Part shown: in pieces, positions 50,554-59,239 of the stretch
How positions within the stretch are numbered: the first letter of the stretch is position 1
How the letters are laid out: every line of letters begins with the position of its first letter
Source: Oscillospiraceae bacterium
GTDB lineage: Bacteria; Bacillota; Clostridia; Oscillospirales; CAG-272
DNA length: 64,000 bases
Reading direction: 5' to 3'
Assembly: GCA_015063805.1 (NCBI GenBank)
Contig: SVTK01000016.1
Coordinates: 1 to 64,000, forward strand
Translations under genes and position numbers: made by a program
The notes under the pieces: generated by a model
Told to the model about the DNA's origin: nothing
What the model saw: the letters and a program-made list of their open reading frames with translations, nothing else
The model's database searches: none

Positions 50554-51402
50554 GTGAAAAAACAGAACAAATTTTTTGAATTTCTGATGATGAACGCGGG
50601 TTGCCTTCTCCTGGCAGTGGGGGTCTACTTCTTCAAAATTCCCAACGGCTTCACAACGGGGGGCGTGAGCGGTATGGGAACTGTGTTGGGTAAGATCACC
50701 CCCATTTCACCTGCAGCGTGGATCTGGATCCTCAACATCGGCCTGCTTTTGCTGGGCTTCCTTTTCCTTGGCCGCCAGACCGGCGCCAAAACTGTCTACT
50801 GCAGTATGTTCTACTCTGCTCTGACCTACATTTTCGAGCTCTTCTTCCCGCTCTCGGCGCCGCTGACCGACCAGCCCTTCCTGGAGCTGGCCTATGCCAT
50901 GCTGCTCACCGCCATCGGCTCGGCCATGATCTTCAACAACGGGGCCTCCTCGGGGGGAACCGACATCGCAGCTCTGGTCCTCAAGAAGTTCACCTCCCTG
51001 GATGTGGGCAAGGCCCTTCTTGTGGTGGACTTTCTGGTGGCCGCCACCTCCTTTATCGTCTTTGACATACGCATCGGTCTCTTCTCCCTCATGGGTCTGT
51101 TTGCCAAAGCCTTCATTGTGGATGGAGTCATCGAGAGCTTCAACACCTGCAAGTACTTCATCGTGATCACCACCAAGCGCAAGGAGATTTCGGAATTTAT
51201 TATGGGCACCCTTCACCACGGCGTCACCGTCAACACGGTGGTGGGGGAGTTCACCGGTGAAGAAAAGAGTATGATCCACACCGTCTGCCGCCGCATGGAG
51301 GCCATCCGTCTCCGCAATCGCGTCAGAGAGCTGGATCCCCATTCCTTCATTATTATCACCACCAGCAGCGAGATCATCGGCCGGGGGTTCCGGGGCGTTT
51401 GA
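50554..51402 (+). CDS. YitT family membrane protein (second copy)
   Basis: A 282-residue protein with five or six membrane helices and a C-terminal DUF2179 domain (about 205-275, TTKRKEISEFIMGTLHHG then EKSMIHTVCRRMEAIRL). Landmark loops are NGFTTGGVSGMGTVLG and FNNGASSGGTDIAALVLKKF. It is only distantly similar to the copy at 2814-3665, so the two are not a recent duplication. A GTG start at 50554 has TTGGAGTAATCACC upstream. The M20 gene starts 31 bases later and could be co-transcribed. Confidence 0.88.
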   Translation: MKKQNKFFEFLMMNAGCLLLAVGVYFFKIPNGFTTGGVSGMGTVLGKITPISPAAWIWILNIGLLLLGFLFLGRQTGAKTVYCSMFYSALTYIFELFFPLSAPLTDQPFLELAYAMLLTAIGSAMIFNNGASSGGTDIAALVLKKFTSLDVGKALLVVDFLVAATSFIVFDIRIGLFSLMGLFAKAFIVDGVIESFNTCKYFIVITTKRKEISEFIMGTLHHGVTVNTVVGEFTGEEKSMIHTVCRRMEAIRLRNRVRELDPHSFIIITTSSEIIGRGFRGV

Positions 51403-51433
51403 TCGCGCCAGCCTCAACCGAAAGGAGTTTCCC

Positions 51434-52765
51434 ATGAAAGATTTCATCGCCGCTGCAGAAAAACATACCCAGCTGATGCTGGATGCCGAGCGGTACATCT
51501 GGCAGAATCCCGAGACCGGCTACAAGGAGGTCAAAACCTCCGCGTATATGGCGCAGATCTTCCGGGATCTGGGCTACGAACTGACCATGGCCGAGGGGAT
51601 CACCGGTTTTTACACCACCCTGGACACCGGCCGTCCCGGCCCCTGCGTGCTGATTTTGGCCGAGCTTGACTCGGTGATCTGTCCCGCCCACCCCGAGGCT
51701 GACCCCGAAACGGGAGCTGTCCATTCCTGCGGCCACAACGCCCAGTGTGCCGCCCTAGCCGGCATTGCCGCAGCCTTGAAGGAGCCCGGCATTCTCGATC
51801 GGCTTTGCGGAAAGATCAAGCTTTGCGCCGTTCCCGCCGAGGAGCTGCTGGAGATCGAGTTCCGCACTGAGCTGAAGCGGGCGGGCAAAATCCGTTACTT
51901 CGGCGGAAAGGGCGAGTTCCTCGCCCGGGGCTATTTTGACGATGTGGACATGGCCTTCATGGTGCACACTTCCTCCGCCTTTGCGGTAAAACAGGGCTCG
52001 GTGGGTTGTCTGGCCAAGCGCGTGGTCTACAAGGGCACCGCCGCCCATGCGGGAGGCTCACCCTGGCAGGGCAGAAACGCCCTTTACGCCGCCACCTGCG
52101 GTCTGAACGCCGTTAACGCCATCCGGGAAACCTTCAAAGAAAGCGACATCATCCGGGTGCATCCCATCATCACCCATGGCGGGGCCATGGTGAATGCCAT
52201 CCCCGAGTTCACGGTGCTGGAGAGTTACATCCGGGGCAGAACCTTCGACGCCATCTGCGCCGCCAACCGCAAGGTCAACCAGGCCCTGTGCGGCTCGGCC
52301 CTCTCCCTGGACACCAACGTGGAGATCATCGATAACCCCGGCTACGCGCCCCTGATCAACGATCAGCAGCTGCGAGAGCTCACCGCTGAGGCCGCCGCAC
52401 TGACCGTCCCCGAATATCCCTTTGAGATGATCGAGAGCATCGGCTCGGGCAGCACCGACATGGGTGATCTGAGCTGCGTCATGCCGGTGGTGCATCCCTA
52501 CGCCGCGGGAGCATCGGGCAGGTCCCACGGCAGCGATTATCAGATCGCGGATCCCGTGGCCGCCTGCGTGGGCAGTGCCAAGCTACAGCTGGGAATGCTC
52601 CTTCTTCTGCTGGAGAACGGCGGCGAGCGGGCGAAGCAGATCATCGACAACTTTGTGCCCCGCTTCGGGAAGGATGATTATCTCGCCTTCATGGACAGCC
52701 TCTGCGCCGAGGGCGACCGCATTGAATACTGCGCCGATGGCTCTGCGAAAATTCGCCTGGGCTGA
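51434..52765 (+). CDS. M20-family amidohydrolase
   Basis: A 443-residue cytosolic metallopeptidase of the M20 family, which usually cleaves N-acyl or dipeptide bonds. Two metal sites are indicated by HSCGHNAQ (about residue 97) and the acidic VPAEELLEIE, with a final HGSDYQIADP. The inserted dimerisation domain starts with GTAAHAGGSPWQGRNALYAA. It is most like the p-aminobenzoyl-glutamate/IAA-amino-acid hydrolase branch, judging by the N-terminal NPETGYKE. AAAGGAGTTTCCC precedes the ATG. The gene ends just before a promoter carrying a perfect palindrome. Confidence 0.88.
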   Translation: MKDFIAAAEKHTQLMLDAERYIWQNPETGYKEVKTSAYMAQIFRDLGYELTMAEGITGFYTTLDTGRPGPCVLILAELDSVICPAHPEADPETGAVHSCGHNAQCAALAGIAAALKEPGILDRLCGKIKLCAVPAEELLEIEFRTELKRAGKIRYFGGKGEFLARGYFDDVDMAFMVHTSSAFAVKQGSVGCLAKRVVYKGTAAHAGGSPWQGRNALYAATCGLNAVNAIRETFKESDIIRVHPIITHGGAMVNAIPEFTVLESYIRGRTFDAICAANRKVNQALCGSALSLDTNVEIIDNPGYAPLINDQQLRELTAEAAALTVPEYPFEMIESIGSGSTDMGDLSCVMPVVHPYAAGASGRSHGSDYQIADPVAACVGSAKLQLGMLLLLLENGGERAKQIIDNFVPRFGKDDYLAFMDSLCAEGDRIEYCADGSAKIRLG

Positions 52766-52773
52766 AAAAAAGC

Positions 52774-52802
52774 TTGAAAACCAATCGAATCGGTGATATA
52801 AT
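52774..52802 (+). promoter_or_regulatory. Promoter of the histidine phosphatase gene
   Basis: TTGAAA (52774-52779), 17 bases, TATAAT (52797-52802). Confidence 0.75.
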
Positions 52803-52830
52803 GGTGAGCGGAAAGATTTCCGCTCACCAT
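52801..52830 (+). promoter_or_regulatory. Perfect palindrome at the transcription start
   Basis: ATGGTGAGCGGAAA and exact complement, 14-base arms around GA, beginning at the last bases of the -10 box and followed by TTTT. It is either an operator over the start point or the terminator of the M20 gene. Confidence 0.6.
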
Positions 52831-52853
52831 TTTAATGATGCGAGGATTATGCC

Positions 52854-53564
52854 ATGCTGCTGTTTTACGTCCGCCACGGCGACCCCATTTACAAACCCGA
52901 CAGTCTCACCGAACTGGGCCACAGACAGGCCGAAGCCCTGGTGGCTCGGATGAAGGTGTGTGCCCCCGAGAAGATCTTCTCCTCCACCTCCACCCGGGCG
53001 ATGATGACCGCCGAGCCGACAGCACGCGCCCTCGGTCTTGAGATTGAGCCGTTGGACTGGTGTCACGAGACACACGCACACAATGAGCTGTCCTATTATG
53101 ACCGGGAAGGCAAGCGGGCATGGCTCTTCCGCCGGGAGGAACCCCGCCGTCTGCTGGCCTCCGCCGAGGTAAAACGGCTGGGGGACAAGTGGTACACCCA
53201 TCCCGACCTGGAAAAGTATGCCCCCGGCATCCAGCGCATTCAGCGGGAGACCGACGCCTTCATGCTGAACCTGGGCTTCCGCCATGACCCCGAGCAGGGG
53301 GGCTACATTGCCGAATCTCCCCGCTACAATCGGGTGGCGCTGTTCGCCCACGAGGGCTTCGGCGCGGCTTTTCTCAGCTGCCTGCTGGACATTCCCTACC
53401 CCATGTTCTGCACCCACTTCGAGATGAGCCACAGCAACATCACCGTCATCGAGTTCCGGGACAGCGAGGCCCTCATCATCCCCCGCGTTTTGCAGCACTC
53501 AAATGACTCCCACCTCGTCGCCGCCGACATTCCCACCAATTATCAGAACAGACTCCTCTTCTGA
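52854..53564 (+). CDS. Histidine phosphatase family protein
   Basis: A 236-residue protein of the phosphoglycerate-mutase-like superfamily. The catalytic RHG is at residues 6-9 (YVRHGD), followed by SLTELGHRQAEALVARM, and the second histidine lies in ALFAHEGFGAAF. An insertion of about 60 residues in the middle (RREEPRRLLASAEVKRLGDK) is unusual. The substrate is unknown; small phosphomonoesters are typical. The ribosome site GAGGATTATGCC is acceptable. Monocistronic. Confidence 0.86.
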   Translation: MLLFYVRHGDPIYKPDSLTELGHRQAEALVARMKVCAPEKIFSSTSTRAMMTAEPTARALGLEIEPLDWCHETHAHNELSYYDREGKRAWLFRREEPRRLLASAEVKRLGDKWYTHPDLEKYAPGIQRIQRETDAFMLNLGFRHDPEQGGYIAESPRYNRVALFAHEGFGAAFLSCLLDIPYPMFCTHFEMSHSNITVIEFRDSEALIIPRVLQHSNDSHLVAADIPTNYQNRLLF

Positions 53565-53572
53565 TCCCATAG

Positions 53573-53607
53573 AAAAAAGGCACTGCCCCGGGGGCAGTGC
53601 CTTTTTG
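53573..53607. terminator. Bidirectional terminator between phosphatase and Gfo/Idh genes
   Basis: AAAAAGGCACTGCCCC and complement, T-runs on both strands, between convergent genes. Confidence 0.9.
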
Positions 53608-53617
53608 GTTAATCGGC

Positions 53618-54856
53618 TTAACCGGGCTCGCCGGCGATCCAGCGGCGGCGGACCTCTTCGTAGATCTCGTCGGGGATCCGCTCGATGCCGTGAATATTGT
53701 TGGGTACATACTGATCCCCCGCAATGTGGGGATAAGTGCAGAAGGTGTCAGCCCGGAAGGCGTCCCGCTCTGCCGCATTGCGCAGGTTGGGAATGTCCAG
53801 CGCGCTGCCGCCGTTCACAATGGAACGGTAGCCCAGGATGCCCGGGATGCACATATCCACCGCAGAATACACGTCGATGGAGCGCTCCAGCGCCACTTCA
53901 TCCCCCAGAATCGAGCGAATGAAGTAATGGGTGGTGTAGAAATCACCGCCGCCGTGGCCGCTTCCCACGCTGTCCGCAATCACGGGATCGGGCTTGTAGG
54001 TTTCGTGCTTGCCCCGGCAGTTCTCGTTCTCACCCTCAATATAAACGGCCAGCTCGCCGCCGCCCATATCCTTCATGCCGCCGCGGTCGCCGCAAAGCTC
54101 GAAATTGGAGTGGCGGGCGCTCTTGAGGTAGCCGTGAAGGCTCTTGAGAATGGCACCGTTCTCCAGGGTGAGAATCAGCATTCCCGCGCAGCCGGCGGGC
54201 AGGCCGAGATTCCACATGAAGGGACGGTTGGGGGTCTCCACGCCCACCACCTTCACCGGACGAAGCCCCGTCATGTGCAGAATGGGGCCGATGGAGTGGG
54301 TGCAGTAGAAGGTGGAATAAAGCTGATTGCGCCAATGATCCCGCTCTCCGTAGGTAATCTGGGGCCAGATGGAGGCGCAGTCATGGATGTACTCGCCCTC
54401 GGCATACATGAGCTCGCCGATGTCCCCCCGGCGGAATCGCTCCCGCATCTCCCAACGGACAGGGGTGTAGCAGTAATTCTCCGAATAGCTGTAGATCTTC
54501 CCGCTGCGCTCCACCGCCTCGATCAGCTCAACCGCCTCTTTCATGGTGGCGCAGGTCAGGCATTCGCTCATGACATGACGGCCGCTGTCCAGCAGACGGA
54601 TGGCATAGGGGGCGTGCTCGTTGGCATAGTTGGCCAGCACTACCGCATCCATGTCGTGGTCAAAAAATTTCTCAAAATCAGTATAGCAGGTCAGGCCCTC
54701 CAGGCCCGCATCCTGTGCTCTCTTTTTGCATTCTTCCAAAAGGGGCTCGTACTTGTCGCACACCGCCACCAGTTCTGCTTCGCTGCTGCCAAGGATGTGT
54801 TTGATCATGGTCTTTCCTCTGCCCGCACCGAAAACGCCGATCTTAATCTTTCCCAT
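53618..54856 (-). CDS. Gfo/Idh/MocA-family oxidoreductase
   Basis: A 412-residue NAD(P)-dependent sugar oxidoreductase. The N-terminal Rossmann fold reads IKIGVFGAGRGKTMIKHILG, then LVAVCDKYEPLLEEC, and the family's catalytic segment is SECLTCATMKEAVELIEAVE with YSENYCY. The C-terminal alpha/beta domain carries GELMYAEGEYIHDC and HGGGDFYTTHYFI. Substrates in this family include myo-inositol, glucose and aminosugars. It resembles the pair at 60148 and 61670 but is clearly more distant. The ATG follows GGGGGACGAACC. Promoter at 54939-54911. Monocistronic. Confidence 0.88.
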   Translation of the reverse strand: MGKIKIGVFGAGRGKTMIKHILGSSEAELVAVCDKYEPLLEECKKRAQDAGLEGLTCYTDFEKFFDHDMDAVVLANYANEHAPYAIRLLDSGRHVMSECLTCATMKEAVELIEAVERSGKIYSYSENYCYTPVRWEMRERFRRGDIGELMYAEGEYIHDCASIWPQITYGERDHWRNQLYSTFYCTHSIGPILHMTGLRPVKVVGVETPNRPFMWNLGLPAGCAGMLILTLENGAILKSLHGYLKSARHSNFELCGDRGGMKDMGGGELAVYIEGENENCRGKHETYKPDPVIADSVGSGHGGGDFYTTHYFIRSILGDEVALERSIDVYSAVDMCIPGILGYRSIVNGGSALDIPNLRNAAERDAFRADTFCTYPHIAGDQYVPNNIHGIERIPDEIYEEVRRRWIAGEPG

Positions 54857-54910
54857 GGTTCGTCCCCCATTTTCTCTTAAAATAGGCTGTGCATCCCTGC
54901 ACGCAGTTTC

Positions 54911-54939
54911 ATCTTATCATGAAAAAACCACCTTGTCAA
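54911..54939 (-). promoter_or_regulatory. Promoter of the Gfo/Idh gene at 53618
   Basis: Minus strand TTGACA (54939-54934), 17 bases, TAAGAT (54916-54911). Confidence 0.72.
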
Positions 54940-55075
54940 GGGCTTCGCGGCAATTCCAGCAGAAGGCAGAAAACTTTGTCCAAATCGCCCATTCCCCGTA
55001 CTGCCCGCGTCAAAGTCCGCGGACTTTACAGAAAATTCACAAAAAATTCCGCTTTTCCCTCTTTTTGCTGTATTA

Positions 55076-55096
55076 GTGTAATGGTACAATGGTACA
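55076..55096 (+). promoter_or_regulatory. Operator region of the ytrA-like operon
   Basis: GTGTA is followed by two head-to-tail copies of ATGGTACA (55081-55096), with the -10 box TACAAT inside. It stands 15 bases before the regulator start and is a natural autoregulation site for the GntR protein. Confidence 0.6.
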
Positions 55097-55111
55097 AAAG
55101 GAGGTGGTTCT

Positions 55112-55471
55112 GTGGCATGGCATTTTTCCACAGACCGACCGGTGTATGTGCAGCTGGCCGAGCGCATTACCCGATCGGTGCTCACCGGTGAATATCAGCC
55201 GGGCGAGCAAATCCCCAGCGTCCGACAGCTGGCCATGGAGGCGGCGGTAAATCCCAACACCGTTCAGCACGCCTTCACCGAGCTGGAGGGAAACGGACTC
55301 ATCGTCCCCCGAGGGACCCTTGGCCGCTTTGTCACCGAAGACAGGGCGGTAATCGAAGCCTGTCGGGAGCAAGCTGCCCGTCAGCTGGTCCGTGACTTCA
55401 TCGAAAACATCACACAGCTGTCCGTTACCGGACAGCAGGCGATCGCTATGATCGAGGAGGAAAGCCTATGA
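55112..55471 (+). CDS. GntR-family regulator, YtrA type
   Basis: A 119-residue repressor with a winged helix at about 10-78 (RPVYVQLAERITRSVLTGEY, then IPSVRQLAMEAAVNPNTVQH). The short helical tail lacks an effector domain, the YtrA subclass. YtrA proteins control adjacent ABC transporters and respond to wall stress. A GTG start at 55112 has AAAGGAGGTGG upstream. Its stop overlaps the ATPase start by four bases (ATGA), so regulator and transporter are co-expressed and the protein probably represses its own promoter. Confidence 0.9.
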   Translation: MAWHFSTDRPVYVQLAERITRSVLTGEYQPGEQIPSVRQLAMEAAVNPNTVQHAFTELEGNGLIVPRGTLGRFVTEDRAVIEACREQAARQLVRDFIENITQLSVTGQQAIAMIEEESL

Positions 55472-56169
55472 GCATACTTGTCTGCCGTGATCTGTGCAAG
55501 TCCTACCGCCGGGGCGTCCCGGTGCTGGATCACCTGAACCTGGAAATTCCCGAGGGCAAGATTGTGGGTCTGCTGGGCCCCAACGGCTGCGGCAAATCTA
55601 CCCTGATCAAGCTGGTGTCGGGGCTTCTGCAGCCCAACAGCGGCGAGATTCTGGTGGGGGGGCATCCCGTCGGCCCCGAAAGCTGCGCCATCGTCTCTTA
55701 CCTGCCCGAGCGCACCTATTTTTCCTCGGGCATGAAGGTGGAGGGATTGATCCGCTTCTTCGCGGATTTTTACGCCGATTTCGACGCTACCCGTGCCCGC
55801 AACCTGCTGTGGGATCTGGGCATCGACCCCACCGCTGACCTCAAGTCCCTCTCCAAGGGCACCAAGGAAAAGGTTCAGCTGATTCTGGTCATGTCCCGCC
55901 GTGCGCGGCTCTATCTGCTGGATGAACCCATTGCCGGCGTTGACCCCGCCGCGAGAGAGTACATCCTCGGCACCATCGTGGGCAACTACGCCGAGGATGC
56001 CTCCATCATCATCACCACCCACCTCATTGCCGACGTGGAGCCGGTGCTGGATGAGTTTTTCTTCCTTGGCTACGGCGGCCATATTATTCGGTCCGGCAGC
56101 GCCGAGGCGGCGCGGCTGGAGTCCGGCCGTTCGCTGGATGAACAGTTCAGGGAGGTGTTCAAATGCTGA
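55468..56169 (+). CDS. ABC transporter ATP-binding protein
   Basis: A 233-residue ATPase. Walker A is GPNGCGKST (about 38-46), the signature is the weak form SLSKGTKEKVQ (about 131), and Walker B is LYLLDEPIAGVDP (about 150). The non-canonical signature and short length match YtrB-type exporters. The ATG overlaps the regulator stop, and its own end overlaps the permease start by seven bases. Together with the permease it makes a minimal exporter. Confidence 0.92.
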   Translation: MSILVCRDLCKSYRRGVPVLDHLNLEIPEGKIVGLLGPNGCGKSTLIKLVSGLLQPNSGEILVGGHPVGPESCAIVSYLPERTYFSSGMKVEGLIRFFADFYADFDATRARNLLWDLGIDPTADLKSLSKGTKEKVQLILVMSRRARLYLLDEPIAGVDPAAREYILGTIVGNYAEDASIIITTHLIADVEPVLDEFFFLGYGGHIIRSGSAEAARLESGRSLDEQFREVFKC

Positions 56170-56990
56170 AAAAGCTTCTTCGTTACGATATGCGGGCCAT
56201 GTTCCGCTACTGGTGGATCGCCGCCCTCTCCTGCGTGGTCTTTGCCTGTGCGGGAGGCGGATGCCTCTCCATCCTCCTCTCGGACAGATCGTATCCCTTC
56301 TTTGTCACTTCCATGGCGGGCATGGGGGTTGCCCTCCCCATCTTCGGGATGTCGGCCTTCGCCATCCTGTCCTCCATTCTGGTTTTCATCCGCTTCTACC
56401 GCAACTTCTTTACCGACGAGGGCTATCTCACCTTCACCCTGCCGGTGGGCCGCCACCAGCTGCTCAATTCCAAGCTGATCTCGGGCACGTCCCTGCTGGC
56501 CGCCACCATTGCTGTGCTCCTCCCTTCCCTTCTGCTGATGCTGGCCATCGGCTTCGGCGAGTATGTCTTCACCCCCGAGTTCTTCCGGGAGATAGGAGAA
56601 GCCCTCTCCGACATGTGGGAAGCCATCGGGGCGTGGAGCATCCTCTACGCCGCCGAGCTGATTCTGCTGGGGCTGACAACCTGCCTCTTCGGGGTGCTGG
56701 GGCTGTCGGTGTGCATCACCCTGGCCTCTCTCTTAGTGAAAAAGGCCAAGGTCATCACCGCCATCGCCATCTATTACGGCGCCAGCAGCATCCTCTCCTT
56801 TGTGATGCAGCTCCTGCAGCTCTTCGGGCTCCCTGCCCTTGCGGATCTGCTGGCAGGCACCTCCGAAGCTGCGGCACCGGGGATTATGGCTCTGCTGCTC
56901 CTCGGCGGGATCTGTTTTGTCGCCATCTTCTGCGGTCTGCTCTACCTGTTCCAGTACCGGCTGCTGGACCGCAAGCTCAATCTGGCGTAA
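56163..56990 (+). CDS. ABC transporter permease
   Basis: A 275-residue protein with six membrane helices, alternating long hydrophobic stretches (IAALSCVVFACAGGGCLSIL, TSLLAATIAVLLPSLLLMLA, ILLGLTTCLFGVLGLSVCIT). It pairs with the ATPase upstream, whose end it overlaps. The transported substance is unknown; antimicrobial peptides or wall precursors are usual for this operon type. ATG 56163, followed 13 bases later by a membrane sensor-like gene. Confidence 0.88.
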   Translation: MLKKLLRYDMRAMFRYWWIAALSCVVFACAGGGCLSILLSDRSYPFFVTSMAGMGVALPIFGMSAFAILSSILVFIRFYRNFFTDEGYLTFTLPVGRHQLLNSKLISGTSLLAATIAVLLPSLLLMLAIGFGEYVFTPEFFREIGEALSDMWEAIGAWSILYAAELILLGLTTCLFGVLGLSVCITLASLLVKKAKVITAIAIYYGASSILSFVMQLLQLFGLPALADLLAGTSEAAAPGIMALLLLGGICFVAIFCGLLYLFQYRLLDRKLNLA

Positions 56991-57003
56991 AGGAGGAACC
57001 GAC

Positions 57004-57954
57004 ATGAAGAAAATTTTATCGCTTTGCCTGGCCGCTCTGCTGGCCTGCCTTTTCCTCCTGCCCGCCGCCGCGGAGGAGGTCACCGTTACCGGAGAGCCCG
57101 CCGAACCGGGGGAGGGGATGCGCATCATCCTGGACAAAACCTACACCCATCTCTACTACGATGATGCGGTCTATTCCCGGGCAGATATATCCCGGCTGAG
57201 CCTTATCAAGGAGAGCCGCAAGGGGGCAGATGTGGGTTTTGAAGAATACAACGGCGTGGAGGGCATCAGCCTGTGGGCCACCCGAAACAACACCGTCTTC
57301 TGGATCGACGTCAGCTTCACCGACGGCAGCAACATCACCGCGACCTTCTTGCGGGACTCTGCCCGGACCGCCTACGAGCGCCTGCTCCGAGGCGAGCCTG
57401 ATAAAGCCGTGGTAGATTTCAACTACCCCATCGGCAACGAGGTGAACATCAAGCCTGCCGTCCTGCGGGGAGAATCGGTTTCCCTTGAGGAAATGCCCGC
57501 CGCCTCCAACTGCTTCTATATCAGAGGCACCGTGGGAGACGGGGATCTGCAGATGAAAATGGGCTTTGTGGCCTACCTGGACGGGGAGTTCTACTATGTG
57601 AGCTTCGACGAGGTGGGGGACGACAATCTTTACGACATCCTCTGGGGCGAGAATCCCCTCCCCGCCTACCGCATCACCGATGCCGAAACCTGCGCTGCAC
57701 TCCTCGACGCATGGGATGCCTACCTGGGGGACGAAATGGGCTTCGTCTATGACGACTCCCTCACCGGGCTCATGGGTACCTTCACCCTCATCGTCTTCTT
57801 CTGCGCCATTCCTCTGGCTCTGTTTGTGGTGTTCCTTGTCCTGGCCATCCGCAGCCGCGGCGTCTACCGCAAAATCCACACCGCCATCTGCACCTGCTCC
57901 GGCGTAACCCTCGCCATCTTCTGTATCGTGGCAATTTGGGTGGGTACGATATAA
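57004..57954 (+). CDS. Membrane protein of the ytrA-like operon
   Basis: A 316-residue protein. A signal peptide (1-23) leads to an extracellular domain of about 230 residues that I do not recognise, rich in acidic and Tyr residues (TYTHLYYDDAVYSR). Two membrane helices at about 255-280 and 295-315 follow. The AAAGGAGG site sits right after the permease stop. Four-gene YtrA operons often end with such an accessory membrane protein. It may bind the exported or sensed compound. A hairpin-repeat terminator follows six bases after the stop. Confidence 0.72.
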   Translation: MKKILSLCLAALLACLFLLPAAAEEVTVTGEPAEPGEGMRIILDKTYTHLYYDDAVYSRADISRLSLIKESRKGADVGFEEYNGVEGISLWATRNNTVFWIDVSFTDGSNITATFLRDSARTAYERLLRGEPDKAVVDFNYPIGNEVNIKPAVLRGESVSLEEMPAASNCFYIRGTVGDGDLQMKMGFVAYLDGEFYYVSFDEVGDDNLYDILWGENPLPAYRITDAETCAALLDAWDAYLGDEMGFVYDDSLTGLMGTFTLIVFFCAIPLALFVVFLVLAIRSRGVYRKIHTAICTCSGVTLAIFCIVAIWVGTI

Positions 57955-57959
57955 AGACC

Positions 57960-58078
57960 TTGGGGAGGAGCTTTTTGAAAAAAGCTCCTCCCCAAACCCC
58001 TCCGCAAAAACTTTCAGAAAATGGGTTTCTGCTGTTTTTTAGGGGTGTGGGGACCTTTTTTGCAAAAAAGGTCCCCAC
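57960..58078. repeat. Dispersed hairpin repeat, two copies (H/I)
   Basis: Hairpin TTGGGGAGGAGCTTTTTG... (57960-57995) with tail AACCCCTCCGCAAAAACTTT. After a 50-base spacer comes a second, inverted copy with hairpin GTGGGGACCTTTTTTGC... (58047-58078). It separates the ABC operon from the convergent AraC gene and probably terminates both. Confidence 0.78.
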
Positions 58079-58085
58079 GGTCTTT

Positions 58086-58883
58086 TTATTCCTCGCCCCC
58101 CGCCTGGCGGCGGGAGATGTATTCTCTGGGTGAGAGGCCCACGGTGTCCCGGAAGACTTTGGAGAAGTATAGCGGGTCCTGGAAGCCGCAGAGCAGGGCC
58201 ACATTTTTCACCGACTCCACCCCCTGGTCCATGTAGAACACGGCGTGCTTGATCCGCAGGGATTTGAGGTAGCGGGAGAAGCCCAGCCCCGTCCGTTTCT
58301 TGAAGCAATCCGAGAGGTACTTGGGACTGTATCCCCATTCCTCGGCCAGGAACTGCAGGGAGAGGTCGCTGTCGGCGTAGTTTTCCTCGGCGTAGGTGGT
58401 CATGAGGTAGGCCACGCTGCCCCCCGTCTCCTTCAAGCTGGTGAGGCGGGAGAAGGCGTACATCAGCACACACTCGGAGATGATGTCGATATTGTCCTCC
58501 GTGGCGCGGGAGAGATTTTCGTTCCAGAAGGGGATCATGCCCTCCTGTCCCGAGAAAACACGGGTCACGTCGGTGACGCCGAAGCGTCGGAAGAGATCCT
58601 GGGCGCGGGCCCCCTCGAAGCTGATGTAGAAATATTCCAGCCGTTCCCCCACCACGCGGCAGTGTTCACCGGGGAAGAGAAACAGCAGCTTTCCCACCGA
58701 CATCTCCACGGGGGTGCCGTCCAGGTAAAACGTCCCCTGTCCGTCGGAGACCAGAACGATCCGATAGTGTTTCATCATCGCATCCCGCTCCTGCACCTGG
58801 GGGTCGCGCTCAAGCACGAAGTTGACGGTCCTCAGCTCCATCCCCACCGCCTCGGGGATAAATTTACATACATTTTTTATCAT
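58086..58883 (-). CDS. AraC-family transcriptional regulator
   Basis: A 265-residue regulator. The N-terminal cupin-like sensing domain spans about 25-110 (QGTFYLDGTPVEMSVGKLLF then LFPGEHCRVV). The C-terminal pair of helix-turn-helix motifs starts at about 165 (LQFLAEEWGYSPKYLSDCFK, then VKNVALLCGFQDPLYFSKVF). ATG 58883 is chosen because GGTGA lies six bases upstream; the frame stays open for 48 more codons but without a site. It is divergent from the DMT transporter and Gfo/Idh genes, which it probably controls through the shared palindrome at 59075 and 61535. Confidence 0.88.
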   Translation of the reverse strand: MIKNVCKFIPEAVGMELRTVNFVLERDPQVQERDAMMKHYRIVLVSDGQGTFYLDGTPVEMSVGKLLFLFPGEHCRVVGERLEYFYISFEGARAQDLFRRFGVTDVTRVFSGQEGMIPFWNENLSRATEDNIDIISECVLMYAFSRLTSLKETGGSVAYLMTTYAEENYADSDLSLQFLAEEWGYSPKYLSDCFKKRTGLGFSRYLKSLRIKHAVFYMDQGVESVKNVALLCGFQDPLYFSKVFRDTVGLSPREYISRRQAGGEE

Positions 58884-59074
58884 TATGCTCACCGCAGCTT
58901 TCACTTGCGAAAGCTTCCTTTTTGGGGGAATTGGCTCCGGTTTTGCGCAGCAAAATCGCCGCCGATCCGGCGACGAAAGCGGAAAAACCTGCGTGAAAAG
59001 CATTTTCACGCATTCACCTCGCCACAAGGATAACAGGTTTCGGGGGATTTGTCAAGGAAAAACTCCATATTTCA

Positions 59075-59117
59075 ATGGAAAATTTCCATTTACAATCCCC
59101 CTTTTCCCTGTTATAAT
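59075..59117 (+). promoter_or_regulatory. Operator-promoter of the DMT transporter gene
   Basis: A perfect palindrome ATGGAAA-A-TTTCCAT (59075-59089) adjoins TTTACA (59089-59094), 17 bases, TATAAT (59112-59117). Almost the same 43-base block appears at 61535-61577. The rest of 58884-59239 shows no gene. Confidence 0.72.
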
Positions 59118-59239
59118 GGAACTGCAGGGACGGAGAGCAACAAACACCTGCCTGCAGGGCTTGCGTTTTGCAGGACCTTCCTCACCCTACAATCATGTGA
59201 AAGGGTGCTTTCGCGTGTGCGGAAGCCAGGGTGATCTCT

